Positions 1-11,650 of a DNA stretch of 64,000 bases are shown here, one piece after another. The position numbers were made by a program, and so were the translations under genes. The stretch covers positions 22,715 through 86,714 of the forward strand of contig FWCC01000345.1 of assembly GCA_900169235.1 (NCBI GenBank), written 5' to 3'. Each line of letters begins with the position of its first letter. Positions within the stretch are counted from its first letter, which is position 1. The notes under the pieces are model-generated. The model was given only the letters and a program-made list of their open reading frames with translations. It did no database searches and was not told the origin of the DNA. This DNA is from Zarea fungicola. Its lineage: Eukaryota > Ascomycota > Sordariomycetes > Hypocreales > Cordycipitaceae.

Positions 1-369
1 GTGACCTTGCGAGTTGCGAATGCCCCTGGTATCTTTGCTATCGGCGATGTCGCGACATACTCGAAGCACAACATTATCGATATTCTGCGTGCTGTTCAGC
101 CATTGGGATATTCTCTATGGTCGGATCTTGTTCAAAATGTTTCACACATCAAGGAGCCGCTACCAGCCAAAGTGTACACACAAGATCAGGGTGATTTTCA
201 GGTCGTCCCTGTCGGGCCTGGTGGCGGTGTTGGTACTGCGTTTGGCCTGCCTTTCCCCAGTTTCATGGTCAAGATGACCAAGTCAAAGAACTTTTTCTTT
301 GACAAGGCTGCTGACAATGTTGTTGGGTCGCTATTCACAAAGGTCAAGGTGCCCAACATGCCCAGCTAG
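1..369 (+). CDS. AIF/AMID-like FAD-dependent oxidoreductase, 3' part
   Basis: Partial gene cut by the left edge; only the last 122 codons are present, so no start is assigned. The fragment opens with a block ending in IFAIGDVA, the C-terminal FAD-binding motif of pyridine nucleotide-disulphide oxidoreductases, where the Asp contacts the ribityl chain. The tail that follows (GPGGGVGTAFGLPFPSF, then KSKNFFFDKAA) resembles fungal AIF/AMID (FSP1-like) proteins, which oxidise NAD(P)H and pass electrons to quinone-type acceptors. Family level is fairly clear, substrate is not. The NADH-binding and N-terminal Rossmann parts lie outside the window. The next gene is convergent. Confidence 0.7.
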   Translation: MTLRVANAPGIFAIGDVATYSKHNIIDILRAVQPLGYSLWSDLVQNVSHIKEPLPAKVYTQDQGDFQVVPVGPGGGVGTAFGLPFPSFMVKMTKSKNFFFDKAADNVVGSLFTKVKVPNMPS

Positions 370-1042
370 GCTGACCATGTTTACGGCAAAACTGTTTCAA
401 TTATTCCTTAATTTTCTTCCCGAGCAAAACAATTCCCCTCGATAGTGTCGGTTTTTTGACTTGAGCCTCAGCCGGACAATAGTGGCCCAAGGTGTCAGAA
501 GCTTATGGTTTGCACAAAGAAAGTTATATGATAGATGGTGGATAGATTGATTAAGCCATTAGTTGTAACTTTATAATGGAGTAAAGCAGCCGGTTATTTA
601 AAATGTAAGAAAATTAAAATCTTACAGACTTAGTGTGAGGGCTTAAATTAAAGGAGTAAGTCTGCTGTCTTCAGGTAAAAGCATAACTACTGCTACATTT
701 GAATTCATAGCTACAAACAAGACTACTATGATTAAAATTCTTCCTGCTCTAGCGAAATCTATAATGCTTTCACTTCGAAAAGAAAAACAAGCTCGCAAAC
801 ACTGCCTCCGTTCCCCTCAGCAGGACTCTGCATCGTTTTATGAATCTTTAGCAAATATACCCTAGACGACGACATTACGTTTTACTGTTAAAAATGATCG
901 CGCGAAGTAGTGATTTACAAGTGCAAACGGCAAGCCAAGATATCCTCACTCTAAACGCATATTGTGTAAAACACAATCCAATTGTATTCTATGTACTACC
1001 TCTACACTATTTCATCTCTCTAAACCAAACAACGGTTTTAAT
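370..1042. other. intergenic, convergent 3' regions
   Basis: AT-rich stretch between the stop of the FAD oxidoreductase and the stop of the glutathione S-transferase on the opposite strand. It should hold both 3' UTRs. No ORF with coding character or RNA gene was seen. Confidence 0.6.
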
Positions 1043-1822
1043 TTAAGCAGCAACCTTCACCCAGCTCTCGCGAGCCTCAATGGCGTCAAACCAGCGGGTA
1101 ACGTTAGGGTACTTGTCGAAAATACCCTTTGCGCCACCAACTTTGGCCAGGCTGCCATAAGGAAGATGAAAAATATCGACAACGCTGAAATTATCTCCAG
1201 CAATATAGCTCTGCCGGGCGAGAATTTCATTATACACAGCCAGAGTGGAATCAAGTTCGGCAAGGTGCTTCTTAACGAGGTCCTCGTTGGCATCCAATCC
1301 ACGGAACCTAATCAGAGTCAGCACCATTTTAATTCTTGCTGTCCACGAAACCTTTGAAAATTTACTTCTTAAAGACTCTCTCAATAACAAATCCTTCGGC
1401 AGCTGGGTTGAAGTAGCTGCTCTCAATAGAGGCAGCCTTCAAGGTGGACGCGTCAGCTTTCCCTGCCAGGTTCGTATACAACGCCATTCCATCCCACATC
1501 CTGCAGAAAAATCTATACTCACCTGCTCAAAAAGCGCATATGCCTCCAAATCACCAGTAGCGGGCACAAGCCTAGTGCCTTGGCTAGCATGCTTTGTGGC
1601 AATGTACTTTGCAATCGCACGACTCTCGTAAAGAATCAGGCCATTATCGTCAATGTAAGGAATTTTTCCAAAGGGCTGCTTCTGAAGATAATCCTCAGAC
1701 TTGTGGGCGCCATTGGCCAAATCGATTGTGATAAGCTCATATGGAACTTTCTTTTCTTCCAGTGTGGCAAGAACCCGCTTGGTGCAGGTGGAGGGGGCAG
1801 CACCGTAAACCTTGATAACCAT
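1043..1822 (-). CDS. Glutathione S-transferase (3 exons)
   Basis: Exons on the minus strand are 1822-1523, 1436-1366 and 1307-1043, giving 211 aa. Introns (86 and 58 nt) have GTGAGT and GTAAAT donors, CTGAC branch sites and AG acceptors. The N-terminal thioredoxin-like GSH-binding half contains FGKIPYIDDNGLILYESRAI, where the cis-Pro loop and the E-S pair bind glutathione. The C-terminal helical half has the usual FHLPYG and FDKYPNVTRWFDAI segments. The length is normal for fungal theta/phi-like cytosolic GSTs. It should conjugate glutathione to electrophiles. An exporter and an epoxide hydrolase follow downstream, which suggests a detoxification neighbourhood, though the genes are on different strands and need not be co-regulated. 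Confidence 0.88.
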
Positions 1823-2881
1823 TGTGTCAAGTTCGGTGTTTAAAATTGAAATAAAACTGAAGGGCTTGATAGTCGTTCCTGCTTATCGTTATATTGTTAC
1901 TTAAATAAAATGCTGCATATTATTTCTGGGTTCATGGGCATCTACTTATATGTGAGGATATGGTAACATCCTAAGTTAAGGCTTAGTGCCCAATGCCCGT
2001 CTGTGACTCCAGAATCGGGAATGCATAGTGCCACAATTACTGCCCAGCTTGACTAATATGGCATCTAACGTAGACTCGAAAAGAATAAATTGGAAGTGAG
2101 GGGGAAATGGACGAATTCCAGCTAGTGGACTTCAAAGCTCCTAATTTTCCACTGCTGCGCCATACAGGAACCACCCCACCTGCACCAGACATCCGCACGC
2201 TACGCCCGCAGCCTGCAGCCGCATGGATGCGACAAAGGTGAGCGGCTGAATATATCGCAATATTCCTTGAGATTACAGTACAATAATTGGCGAGATCTGG
2301 CTCCACTTGTTACTAATATGACCAAACTACACCTGGCGTTAACTTGGCGCTTCGAAGCGTGCGCCCTTGACATGCACAGATTTGTAATGCCGAATACTTA
2401 CACATGTTGCCACAGTTGGAATTCAAAACACCCTGCATTTGGAATACAGCTGTGGTTTATTAATGTTTTTCTATGCAGCGCTGTCTCATTGGTTCGCTTG
2501 CCAGTCATTCCCAAACAGTTCACTTTGTTTTCGGCGTAGGGCCACTTGACTTGTTGTTGCTGCGTGGAGCACTGAACCATTGTGTGATAATCTTAGGGTG
2601 GAAATCAGGGTTAGGCGACTAGAACACATTGCGTAAGTCTATAAGCCACGGCACCTAGAATTTGAGACATAGGGGCTTGGCAAAGGCTGGCTTCTAGTCA
2701 AAACTGCAACTATGTATTCTCAATGTTTATTTTATACTAATCAGTGGAGCTCGACATAACTCCTCAGTTCATGTAAGTCATGGGGGGTCATTCTGAGACT
2801 CAGCTTCACTTAATGACAAGTGCCAAATACGATTTAACTTACAGTATAAAGCCGGATTCTGTTTTCGCCCTGGACAAAGAA
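1823..2881. other. divergent intergenic region, GST / MFS exporter
   Basis: About 1 kb between the start codons of the GST (minus) and the MFS gene (plus), so it should hold both promoters. No convincing ORF, repeat or RNA gene was seen. An in-frame ATG at 2780 would add 34 residues to the MFS protein but those residues look non-conserved. Confidence 0.5.
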
Positions 2882-4323
2882 ATGGGTGAGGAAACGAACA
2901 AGAGTGTACAAGACAGCAAGCCTGATGCGGCAGCGGATGAATATCCAGCGGCATGGCAATTGGTTCTCATCACCGTAGCCCTCTGCTGCGCAGTGTTTTG
3001 CATGGCGCTAGTAGGACTCCTAGAGCCAACAGGAAGAACAAATAGTATAGATTCGTTTGCTAATATAACTTCCGAGTGCAGGACAACACCATCATCGCAA
3101 CTGCCATCCCACGAATAACTGACGAATTCGGCGCCTTGGAAGATATTGGCTGGTATGAATCGGCGTATCTACTCACTACCTGCGCTGTCCAGCTACTGTT
3201 TGGCAAATTATACACTTTTTACACCGTCAAGTGGGTGTTTCTTGGTGCCCTTGCCGTGTTCGAAATCGGTTCCGCCGTTTCTGGTGCTGCCCCAAGCTCG
3301 GTTGCTCTAATTGTCGGCCGAGCTGTGGCTGGTATCGGTGCTGCGGGACTCTTTTCCGGTGCTCTTCTTATTATTGCACACAGCGTACCCCTTAATCGGC
3401 GTCCTGCATACATGAGTGTTGTTGGATCCATGTATGGTGTTGCATCTGTTACCGGGCCGCTCCTGGGAGGCGCTTTCACTGACCATGTGACCTGGCGTTG
3501 GTGTTTCTACATTAACTTGCCCTTAGGCGCTGTGACAGCAGTCTTAGTTCTTTTTTTCATGCGAGTCCCCAAAACCGCGACACTACTGAAGCGAGTGTAC
3601 ATCCACCAACAAATCATGTCAATCGACGTTGAGGGGACCGTTCTGTTCATTCCTGGAATTATCTCTCTGCCCCTTGCGCTCCAATGGGGTGGCATCAAGG
3701 ATGAATGGAAGAGTGGGCGGATCATTGGTCTTTTTGTTACATCTGGGGTACTAATGGCCGGTTTCGTTGCCGTTCAGATCTGGAAGCAAGACCGAGCAAT
3801 GGTTCCACCTCGCATTTTTCTTAATCGAACGGTATGGTCTGCTGGACTGTACGGCACTGCCATCGGCGGTTCTTTTTTTCTCATGGTGTATTATGTAAGT
3901 ATGAGTATTTATTGCTCAATTGTGGATGTAATAGTGCTTATATGCCAACCTACTAACATGGGTATGATGCAGCTCCCACTTTGGTTTCAGGCTGTTCAGG
4001 GTGCTTCTGCAGTGGAGTCGGGTATTAAGAATATTCCGATGATTCTTTCTGTCATTCTCTCCTCTCTGGTTTCTGGTGCAGCCGTTACGTCATTTGGTTA
4101 CTATACCCCTTTTATCATTGCATCTTCTATACTCGCCGCGGTTGGTGCTGCCATGGAACTCTGGCAAAGGAGGCCTAGGCCCAGCAGTAGCAGCATGAGC
4201 TGCGAGATAATAAATTTCTTTTATAAACTGGTGGATTCATTCGTGATCTCTAAATATATGAGGACTTCGGGATGGGGATGTTGTTACGGAGAGCATTCAG
4301 TGGGTGAGAGGACAAAGGAGTGA
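2882..4323 (+). pseudogene. MFS drug exporter (DHA2 type), C-terminally truncated
   Basis: Exons 2882-3010, 3082-3894 and 3973-4323 encode about 430 aa, against roughly 530-580 for this 14-TM family. Introns have GTAGGA and GTAAGT donors and CAG acceptors. Family marks are the TM1 signature DNTIIATAIPRI, ESAYLLTTCAVQLLFGKLY, motif C-like GSMYGVASVTGPLLGGAF and WRWCFYINLPLGAV. Homology holds through GYYTPFIIASSILAAVGA. Just where the WKPDTG loop and the last three or so TM helices should follow, the frame passes into unrelated sequence and stops. Either the end was deleted or disrupted, or a splice site was missed. Relatives such as GliA-like pumps export toxic metabolites. Likely non-functional as it stands. 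Confidence 0.7.
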
Positions 4324-5159
4324 CTTCTCTTACTCACCAAATATAGTCAGTCGGTGTGTAAATTATCGTAGCGAGTGCTTCATACCCACACCACAGCAGG
4401 CTCACAACTAGTTTATAACTATTCAGGTACTAATTACATCACCATTGAGTAACATCGTTTGCTAGCAACTATAACCTCTAATATCCTGAGGAACGGTGTA
4501 TCGCCGCCTTCAAGGCGACGATTAATTTTGCGGTGGAAAATGAAGCGGTGCTGGCACGATATGCGGTAGTTTGGTGACGTTTAATTTGGTAGATAGTTAG
4601 ACGACGATTACCCGCGCAGCATCGAGGCGGCGCTTCTATAGCTTGAAAATTTAGCGAATGGACTTTCGTATAAGTAATAGAACTTACGACAATTCTTTTT
4701 CAATTACAGTCTTGTAGCGTGCACTTCTGTGCATGTCGAAAAAGACCAGCTCACCTTCGTGACAAGCACCCAGTCAGGAGATAAAAGTTTGTTAGCGTGT
4801 GTTGTACCGGTACTAGCATAGATTGTAGTGGTCGTCTCTTGAAGGGTTTTGCTTCTTTTATTATTAGATATACTACCTGCATTGTCTGTGTTGCAGGCAT
4901 AGTGTGCAGGGAAAAGCAGCGAGGGTGTCCGGAAGGCCTGTTGGCTTGACGCCCTTTGGCGATGTCCAAATTACTGATCCGCTTTCTGTCAGCTGCTTGC
5001 CACTAGGTGATTTTGGGGCAGGCTCTCATAGGATTTGCATATCATCATTTGCTTTGAGTTTTTCACGTGATGCAAGACGGGAGGGGTTTACATCACTACT
5101 CCAGAACAGTACTTTCGTCCCTGACTTTGTCCATTCGTACCTCAACCACGAATATCCAG
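4324..5159. other. intergenic, after truncated MFS gene
   Basis: Does not contain the missing end of the MFS gene in any frame I could read. There is a short hairpin (CGCCTT-C-AAGGCG near 4507) and an 8-bp inverted match CGCCGCCT/AGGCGGCG between about 4502 and 4632, weak hints of a decayed element. The last part is the promoter of the epoxide hydrolase. Confidence 0.35.
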
Positions 5160-6516
5160 ATGGCGCAGGCTCTCCAGTTGACAGACGAAGGTCTGAATCT
5201 ACAATTCAAAGCGACATTCAATAACCTGATATGCCCTTTCAGCGTCTCAGTCAAACCTGAGTTTCTAGAATTAACGAAACAAAAGATAAAATGGACTCGT
5301 TTTGCACAAGATTACGAGCCACCAGATTCGACCGATGGACCGTCCAGCCACGACGCCACGACCATTGCCGCTTACTGGGCAGACAAGTACAGCTGGTCCA
5401 AGATTGAGACAGAGATAAATTCGCGTTTCCGTCAATTTACTACCATTGTCAATACGGACAAGGCTATAGATGATCCCTATTTAGGACCAATTCCTCTGCA
5501 CTTCGTACATCATGAATCGCCCCACCCGGACGCAATTCCGCTACTCTTTGTCCATGGTTGGCCAGGGTCGTTCCTCGAAGCTGAGAAGCTCCTTGGTCCC
5601 TTGACGAACCCTCCTAATAGCTCGCTAACTGCTTTTCACGTGGTTGCTCCGTCTATCCCCGGATATGGATTTAGTCCCGCCCCGCGCAGACCGGGGTTCG
5701 GATACCGGCAGGCTGGCGCGGCGTTCCATGCGCTCATGAAGAAACTTGGATATGACAAGTATGTTTTCCAGGGTGGTGATGCAGGCGATTTCATTAATCG
5801 TTACGCTACTGCCGATTTTCCAAACAGCATCGTGTCTGGTCTCTCCAACTTTTGGGTCATACCCCCAAGCGAGACTGACCTCGAGCGGAACGTAAATGGG
5901 GAAGCATCAGACGATGAGCAGTATGTAATTGAAGCGTATAAAAGTTTCATCAATGGGCGTTGGAGCTACGGCCAAATTCAACAAACCCAGCCTCTGCGTC
6001 TTGCAGCCGCATTGACGGATAGCCCGGTCGGTTTAGCCATGTGGATCTATGAAGCACTTAGAAGCTGTGTTCCTGATCCAAGCTTCTGGACCCCAGAACT
6101 CGTCATAACGTGGACTATGATGCATTGGATACCTGGACCCTACGGAGCTTTTGGGCTATATAAGAATGGGGCCGAGGTGAGATGTATTTTGTGACAAGCC
6201 AGGAAAGGCCTGTTTTTTTTGCCATATTACTCTTTTGCTAATGAAGATACTTTAGAATGGTGCCATTTCTACTCATGCCATCGCTACAAGGCTACCCTAT
6301 GTCCACCAGCCTGTAGCCATTTCAGAATTTCCCTATGATATATGGTATCGTACACCACTTGACTGGGCTTGTAGGGCAGGAAATGTCAAACAGTATACTG
6401 TTCACAAAAGGGGTGGCCATTTTGCGGCATTTGATGCCCCGGATCTGTTATTGCAAGACATCTGGACATTTTCTGGGAACCGAGAATTGTCTGGTACAAA
6501 GGTGTTCTTTGAATAA
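5160..6516 (+). CDS. Epoxide hydrolase (EHN + alpha/beta-hydrolase fold)
   Basis: Exons 5160-6176 and 6256-6516, 425 aa; intron 79 nt with GTGAGA donor and TTTAG acceptor. The start at 5160 (MAQALQ) was chosen because the 31 codons upstream to an earlier ATG do not resemble the family. An N-terminal EHN-type segment precedes the hydrolase core. Visible catalytic features are the oxyanion motif HGWPG at about residue 132, the nucleophile Asp in QGGDAGDF at about 207, and the general-base His in RGGHFAAFDAPD at about 394. The family usually reads GGDWG at the nucleophile elbow, so Ala here is a mild departure. It would open epoxides to vicinal diols. Intact, unlike the exporter upstream. Confidence 0.88.
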
Positions 6517-8752
6517 CTGCACGGAACACTTGAGATGAATACTCGCCACCTTTGACGCAATATACAGCAACCACAGTTTACTTTCTAGACGTCGTGTTAC
6601 CACAACCCTCACAATTAGACTAGATTCAAGAGCGGCAGATTCCTTTTCATGAAGAATATGTTCAGACTACATAACAGTGTTGGCTCAGTCACTCGAGTAT
6701 CTCACGCGATGGGGAGGAAAGGCGGTATGGGACTGATGCTGGAACTTGCATTTCCTACACAAAGCTACCGAACCAGGTGTGTATCTTTCATTCAATGGCA
6801 AATCTTTGAAGCTAGCTTGTTTTAGACTGGATGTGATAAAGAATCCATTCGTCTTTCCTACGCCTTAATTATTCGTCTGCCTCGCTGCGCTCCACACGAG
6901 GCCCTGCAATATGTTATCTACGTTCTCCCGCCTGGGCATGAAGTTAGTCCCACGGCACAATCCGCCGCATATCAAAAGATGTTCATATGTGGCAGCCTCA
7001 CATACCTTATGTTATACAAGACCATTGCGCATTTTCCGCAGAGGTATAATATGGAGCTTTTCAGCTCGCAGAGGCCGTAGAGGTTTTCCGCGACAATGGT
7101 CCGGCGTGGACCAAGAATGGGGAGGTGGAAATTGCCGTCAAGGTTACCAACGTGTTAAAAGAGTAGATAACCATCTCATCCAACGTAGCAGAATAAAGTG
7201 CTAGCTTAAGAAATCAGGTTTTCTTACAGTGTGCATCCCTCGTACAATCAGCGAACTTGGGGCATGCAGCATGCGCATACGGTCTGGCATGCAAGAGTAG
7301 ACCGGCTCAGGATAAGGTCGGTAGCAAACAAAACCACTCATTATACGGCCACCAGTGTTTCGACAAGAGCCATATTAAACACTAGCAGCACAAAATTAGG
7401 GCGAGCTGCCTTTGTAATCTCTACCTTTAGGTCGTAAAATTGGGGTCCGTATTTCGTATTGCGCACTCATTACCGCTGAAAGCAGAAGTTCGGTGCGCAA
7501 CCTGCGCTTCTTGCCAAGGCTGAAGACTACAAACAACAGGGATATCGTTGCCTATCTCTCTCTGGACTTCGGATCCAAGTTGTACAGAGTTAGACCATAT
7601 GCGGATGGATGCAACTAACTTGAAAGAGTGATTGACTGGGCAAATGAAAGGAGCACCCGCTACAGAAGGTGATCCTTTGAACATGAGTTTTCATCGCATA
7701 ACAACTATCAACCCTATCATGCACTTCAGGCAATGTGAACACAATCAAATTCAATATAGTAACCTAAATGCATGTCTTCATGACGGGTTGTAAACATTCA
7801 TCAATGAAAGGTGATGGACAAGTGCTAAATATAGGACTAAGCCAAGTAACGTAGATTCGACAGCTTTGGCTTATTAACTTGATTGTCCTAATTATCTTGA
7901 TTTGCTTGATTTTATTAATTAATAATAGTGAGCCAGTTGATAGGTTTAATATGGTTCAAGCGACCAGCTGGATGAGGTCAACAATTGTACAACAGGCTGT
8001 TGCTCGTACAGGGACAAAGAGTTAGGCTTGCATGGGCTGAGAAGTGGTCCTCTTAACGGGTAGTCTTTAGTGACTTGATAACTTGGCTCTATTCACAATC
8101 TATCTACAGGTTGTGGGAGAATTCCTCATCTATTTACGCGTTACAGAACAAACAAAAGCAAGCAGAAATTTTAGACAGCCACTTTCATGACCTGACGCTT
8201 CCTTGTATCCGTGGCATGCCGTCGGTCACGGCCTTCACCGACGGAAGACTGCATCCGACACCAGGCTGCTATGCATTCGTTGTTTGGGCAAACAAGTCAA
8301 CAGCCACAATATCTGTAGCACTGTTCCTTAATTATTCTACAAAAAATAAACTGGCGAGAGAATTTTGTTTAATCGGCAGTTTTCAGGCGCTTTAATACTT
8401 CTGTTCCTTTCTGCTTTCTGCTTTCATCAGTCGTGGCACTAGCTGAAAGAAATTCATTCACTCTTTGTCACATGGATCATCCTGCTCAACAGTTCTCTTG
8501 ATTCCTACTGTTTGTCTCCCCTCTGGGTTCTCCGCAGTTTGGCGCTCCGTGTAACAGGAGCAGCCCGCCTCACCAGAAAATCCACTGCCAATTTCTTTGT
8601 CTCCCAACGAACTGTTCAAGCTATCACTATCCGCTAATTAATGCTTGAACCAGAGAAATAAATATAGAAGCTTCAGTCTACTGTGCAAGGGCTCTCAATT
8701 CTTACAGTCATCCTTTTCCTCCACTATTGCGTGGTCATTTGAAGTCGCGAAC
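6517..8752. other. intergenic with decayed coding fragments
   Basis: A 2.2-kb gap. A possible gene relic lies at about 6840-7190 (listed separately). An 86-codon minus-strand frame at 7427-7684 has no recognisable content. The right end is the promoter and leader of the next gene. No RNA gene or transposon end was seen. Confidence 0.4.
6844..7165 (+). pseudogene. possible unidentified gene relic
   Basis: Several short frames in this stretch read like protein but are broken. One frame gives EALQYVIYVLPPGHEVSP and continues to SLTYLMLYKTIAHFP before stopping. A shifted frame continues with LAEAVEVFRDNGPAWTKN and then GEVEIAVKVTNV. The second piece has strong protein-like character. I do not recognise the family. 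The shift and stops between the pieces suggest a decayed gene rather than an unannotated exon set, but introns cannot be excluded. Confidence 0.2.
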
Positions 8753-9802
8753 ATGGCTGACCAAAATATTACGTTACGACACCTTCTGAGTCAACAGAAG
8801 CCGTACATGCCTTGCACATCGACAACCACAAAAAATAGCAGCTACGAAAACTGGCCAAAACTGGGCTCAGTTGCGATTTGGGGCGAGTTTAATTTAACCA
8901 ACCTCAACGATAGCTATGGCCACGTCCTCGATACCCCCTTACCAGCTAGAGAGGATTGGCTCTGGGTTCATGGGGAGCTAGCTGGTGTAGTCATTCAGAA
9001 GACTACTGACATTAGTCACATGATAGGTTGGAATGATCGAATGATGGCACAAACTGTCCAGTTCGCCCAGTCGCACCTTGGACTACATTCGGGCACTAGC
9101 CTTCGCCACCAGTATTCGACTGCCAACAAATCAGTCTTGGCCAAGCTGCCCGGGCAGCCTCGGACACGGCTGTTATTGGATCACGTAATCTCACTTGATG
9201 ATGTCCCATGGTTGAGTTTGATAGTTGGCCTTGGGATAGAGAGTTCGAAGTGGAGTGGCAGGAAACTCGCAGGTCAACTTGACGGCCCGAACAAGGAGCT
9301 CCTTTGGCCACTGAGGCAGCTCGCAAACATCTGCCAGCTTCCCCAAACTCGATACGGCTACATTCAAACAGATGAGGAGCTTGTAGTGTGTAGCTTCAGC
9401 AACAATGCTCAAGGATTAATAAAGGTTGAAATCATGCCGGTCTCCTGGACGAAAAGCGGCCGCGACGGTCTCACAACCGATCTTGCTTTGTGGTGGCTGT
9501 GTATGCTGGCAATGTCGGCCCAGAGCCGTAGCATTGTTGATGAGGGAGAAGTGGTGAAGATAAACGCCTGGGATACACTGTACCTCGATGAGGAGCGAGG
9601 GTGGGTGCGTCGTCACCAATACTCAAACGTCGAAGAGCCTACAAGCCCGCCTCCGCCTCCGGAATACATGACTCCTTCGCCAGGCAACCCGGCCGCGTTT
9701 GCTGCTGCCGTTGGCCTCCATGCAAATGACTGGTTCAACATTGAAGCCACTGAGGAAAACTTGATGGCCGAGTTTATCAGCTTCAATCCTCAATTCGATT
9801 AA
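8753..9802 (+). CDS. Uncharacterised fungal protein, 349 aa
   Basis: Single exon; ATG at 8753 has a good context (GAACATGGCTGAC) and is preferred over an in-frame ATG 36 codons upstream. No TM helix, signal peptide or known domain was recognised. The C-terminal half has compact conserved-looking blocks, RYGYIQTDEELVVCSF, TTDLALWWLCMLAMSAQ and INAWDTLYLDEERGWVRR, then a proline-rich segment with five consecutive prolines and an acidic C-terminus. I recall this style from lineage-expanded families of uncharacterised fungal proteins but cannot name a family. It converges on the FTA2-like gene, with 123 bp between the stops. Confidence 0.6.
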   Translation: MADQNITLRHLLSQQKPYMPCTSTTTKNSSYENWPKLGSVAIWGEFNLTNLNDSYGHVLDTPLPAREDWLWVHGELAGVVIQKTTDISHMIGWNDRMMAQTVQFAQSHLGLHSGTSLRHQYSTANKSVLAKLPGQPRTRLLLDHVISLDDVPWLSLIVGLGIESSKWSGRKLAGQLDGPNKELLWPLRQLANICQLPQTRYGYIQTDEELVVCSFSNNAQGLIKVEIMPVSWTKSGRDGLTTDLALWWLCMLAMSAQSRSIVDEGEVVKINAWDTLYLDEERGWVRRHQYSNVEEPTSPPPPPEYMTPSPGNPAAFAAAVGLHANDWFNIEATEENLMAEFISFNPQFD

Positions 9803-9925
9803 AGCTGTTGTTGCTGTTGTTGCTGCTTTCCATTAACATGACTGAGTTTTCATTATCAAGACGTTAATTTAAATATCAATAGCTACAACTCTCAGACAAT
9901 GAGAATATTTATTATTCTAGAATCA

Positions 9926-11190
9926 TCATGTCTTCTTCTTAGGGAACATTAAACCATCTTTAAACTCCCAATCGAGCGAGGTGCTAAAGCTTGTTGTGAC
10001 TTTTAGTCCCAACGCCACTTCGTTAGTACAATCCAAATACCACCTTGGTGGCCTAGCGTCAAGCCGGCGGCGAGCCTTGGAACGAACTACTTTACTGCAC
10101 ATTGACTTTTCAGTTGATTTGGAGTCTTGATGCAAGACTGGCGGCGCCTTTTTCCCGGGACTAGCGTCAGAAGTCTTCCAGTCATACGTTCTTGGGTCGA
10201 CGAATGAATAGACACGCCGCCGAGATGGCGTACTTCTCAGATTATACTTGGTTTTACAACCACGCCCGTTGGGAAATGCATAAACTGAGATTTTAGTGTC
10301 GTGCTCCTCATTCCAAATGCGCACCATGTCATCGAATTCCCAATAGTCGTTGATGCTAAACTGGAACGTTTCAAACTCCATGGCAGATATCCACGCAGGT
10401 GTAAGTCGCGGGTTCAGTTCCGGAGTTGTAATATAATGGGGAACAGTAAACGCTTTACTAAAATCACAGAGCTTTCCGTTGATAAGCTGTCGATCTGCCA
10501 CGTCGATATGGATAATTCCGAGCTGCTGTAGTCGAGTAACATCCTGGAGTATCCTTTGCGCGTCTCTTGATCGTAAATTCGTAGGGTTGTGACCGAATTC
10601 CTTGACAATACCCCGGACTGGCGGGGGGCGGCCGCCTTTGGCCACAAAGCGCGACCGTAGACCCATTTGGCCTGCATAATCTGGATAATCAAAGTTTCCC
10701 TCAAAGCTGAGCCTGAGATGGCTGAACTGATTCATAATGGCCCGCTCGTTTTCTTCATCCAACAGCAGGTAACCAAAGCATCGGACGGCGACTTGGTCAT
10801 GACCAGACTCTCGAATGCGACCAAAAGCACGGCACTCGCAGCTAAAAGGTTCCGAGTAATTGTAAAAGGCGGACATTGTCTCGAGATCGTCCTCGTCAAC
10901 GTCATAAGGAACCATCCAATCAAAATCGTAGACAAATCTGAACTGAAGAGACAAGTTAGCAGGTAGCTCATATTCATTATCGAGTGTTTTGTTTGACCGC
11001 TCACAAGTTTTAGCGCGTAGATTTGCCCGCGGATTTTAATTTTGAAGACATGTGCATGCATTCCTGCACCGAGGTAGTCTAGAAATTCAATCTTTTGAGG
11101 GCCTTGGAAATCGAATGGTGTCAACTTGGGGCCGTCACAGAGAGGCAGTGGCACCAAGTCGGCGTTGGAAGCGGGCCAATCCGGGTACAT
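9926..11190 (-). CDS. FTA2-like protein (Sim4 kinetochore-subunit family)
   Basis: Exons on the minus strand 11190-11005 and 10942-9926, 400 aa; intron 62 nt with GTGAGC donor and CTTCAG acceptor. The ATG at 11190 (MYPDWP) starts where family-like sequence starts; 31 further in-frame codons upstream look non-coding. The protein has a truncated kinase-like N-lobe: IEFLDYLGAGMHAHVFKI resembles a glycine-rich loop and IYALKL the Lys strand. A later RLQQLGIIHIDVADRQLING resembles a degenerate catalytic loop (HIDVADRQ) and LCDFSKAF a DFG-like site. Fungal genomes carry many FTA2-domain proteins that are probably not true kinetochore subunits, so the family label says little about role. The C-terminus is basic. 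Confidence 0.7.
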
Positions 11191-11650
11191 GGCGGGCAAG
11201 AGGTGTAAGGGGCAAAACAGGCAAGATATGTCCCAGCGGATTGATCTATATTTATATACATGCCACGAAATAATCCACTCCATTTTTTACTGTGAGAGAC
11301 GAGCATTTCTTATTTGTGTACGACTTGTTTGGTGTTTGCTAGAGGTAAGTTATGAGTTGGTTGAATGAATGTTGGATGAATCTTATTACTAAGCAGTCAG
11401 GTATGTGCCATCAGTGTACGGGTTGGTGATGCACAGCGCCTAGCTAGCAGCACAGCGCCTAGAGCTACCTAGCAGTTGACACACACTGTACGCCTACGCC
11501 TACTGTAGATTTCGACTCTTGACAAAAAAAAAAAAAAATTGGTAAAAAGTAAAGGCGACATAGCGGCTTCTCTGTATGGCTGGGGTTGTCAATCAGGCAC
11601 CGCGGGGTCTACTACCAGTATGCCCGCGGCGCGCGCTGTTGTGATGGATG

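Noticed and set aside
3895..3972. In-frame 26-codon segment in the MFS gene read as protein
   Set aside because: It is bounded by GTAAGT and TGCAG and interrupts a TM helix (FFLMVYY / LPLWFQAV), so it is an in-frame intron.
7427..7684. 86-codon minus-strand frame
   Set aside because: Reads slightly protein-like but no motif is recognised and no start context or flanking exon supports it.
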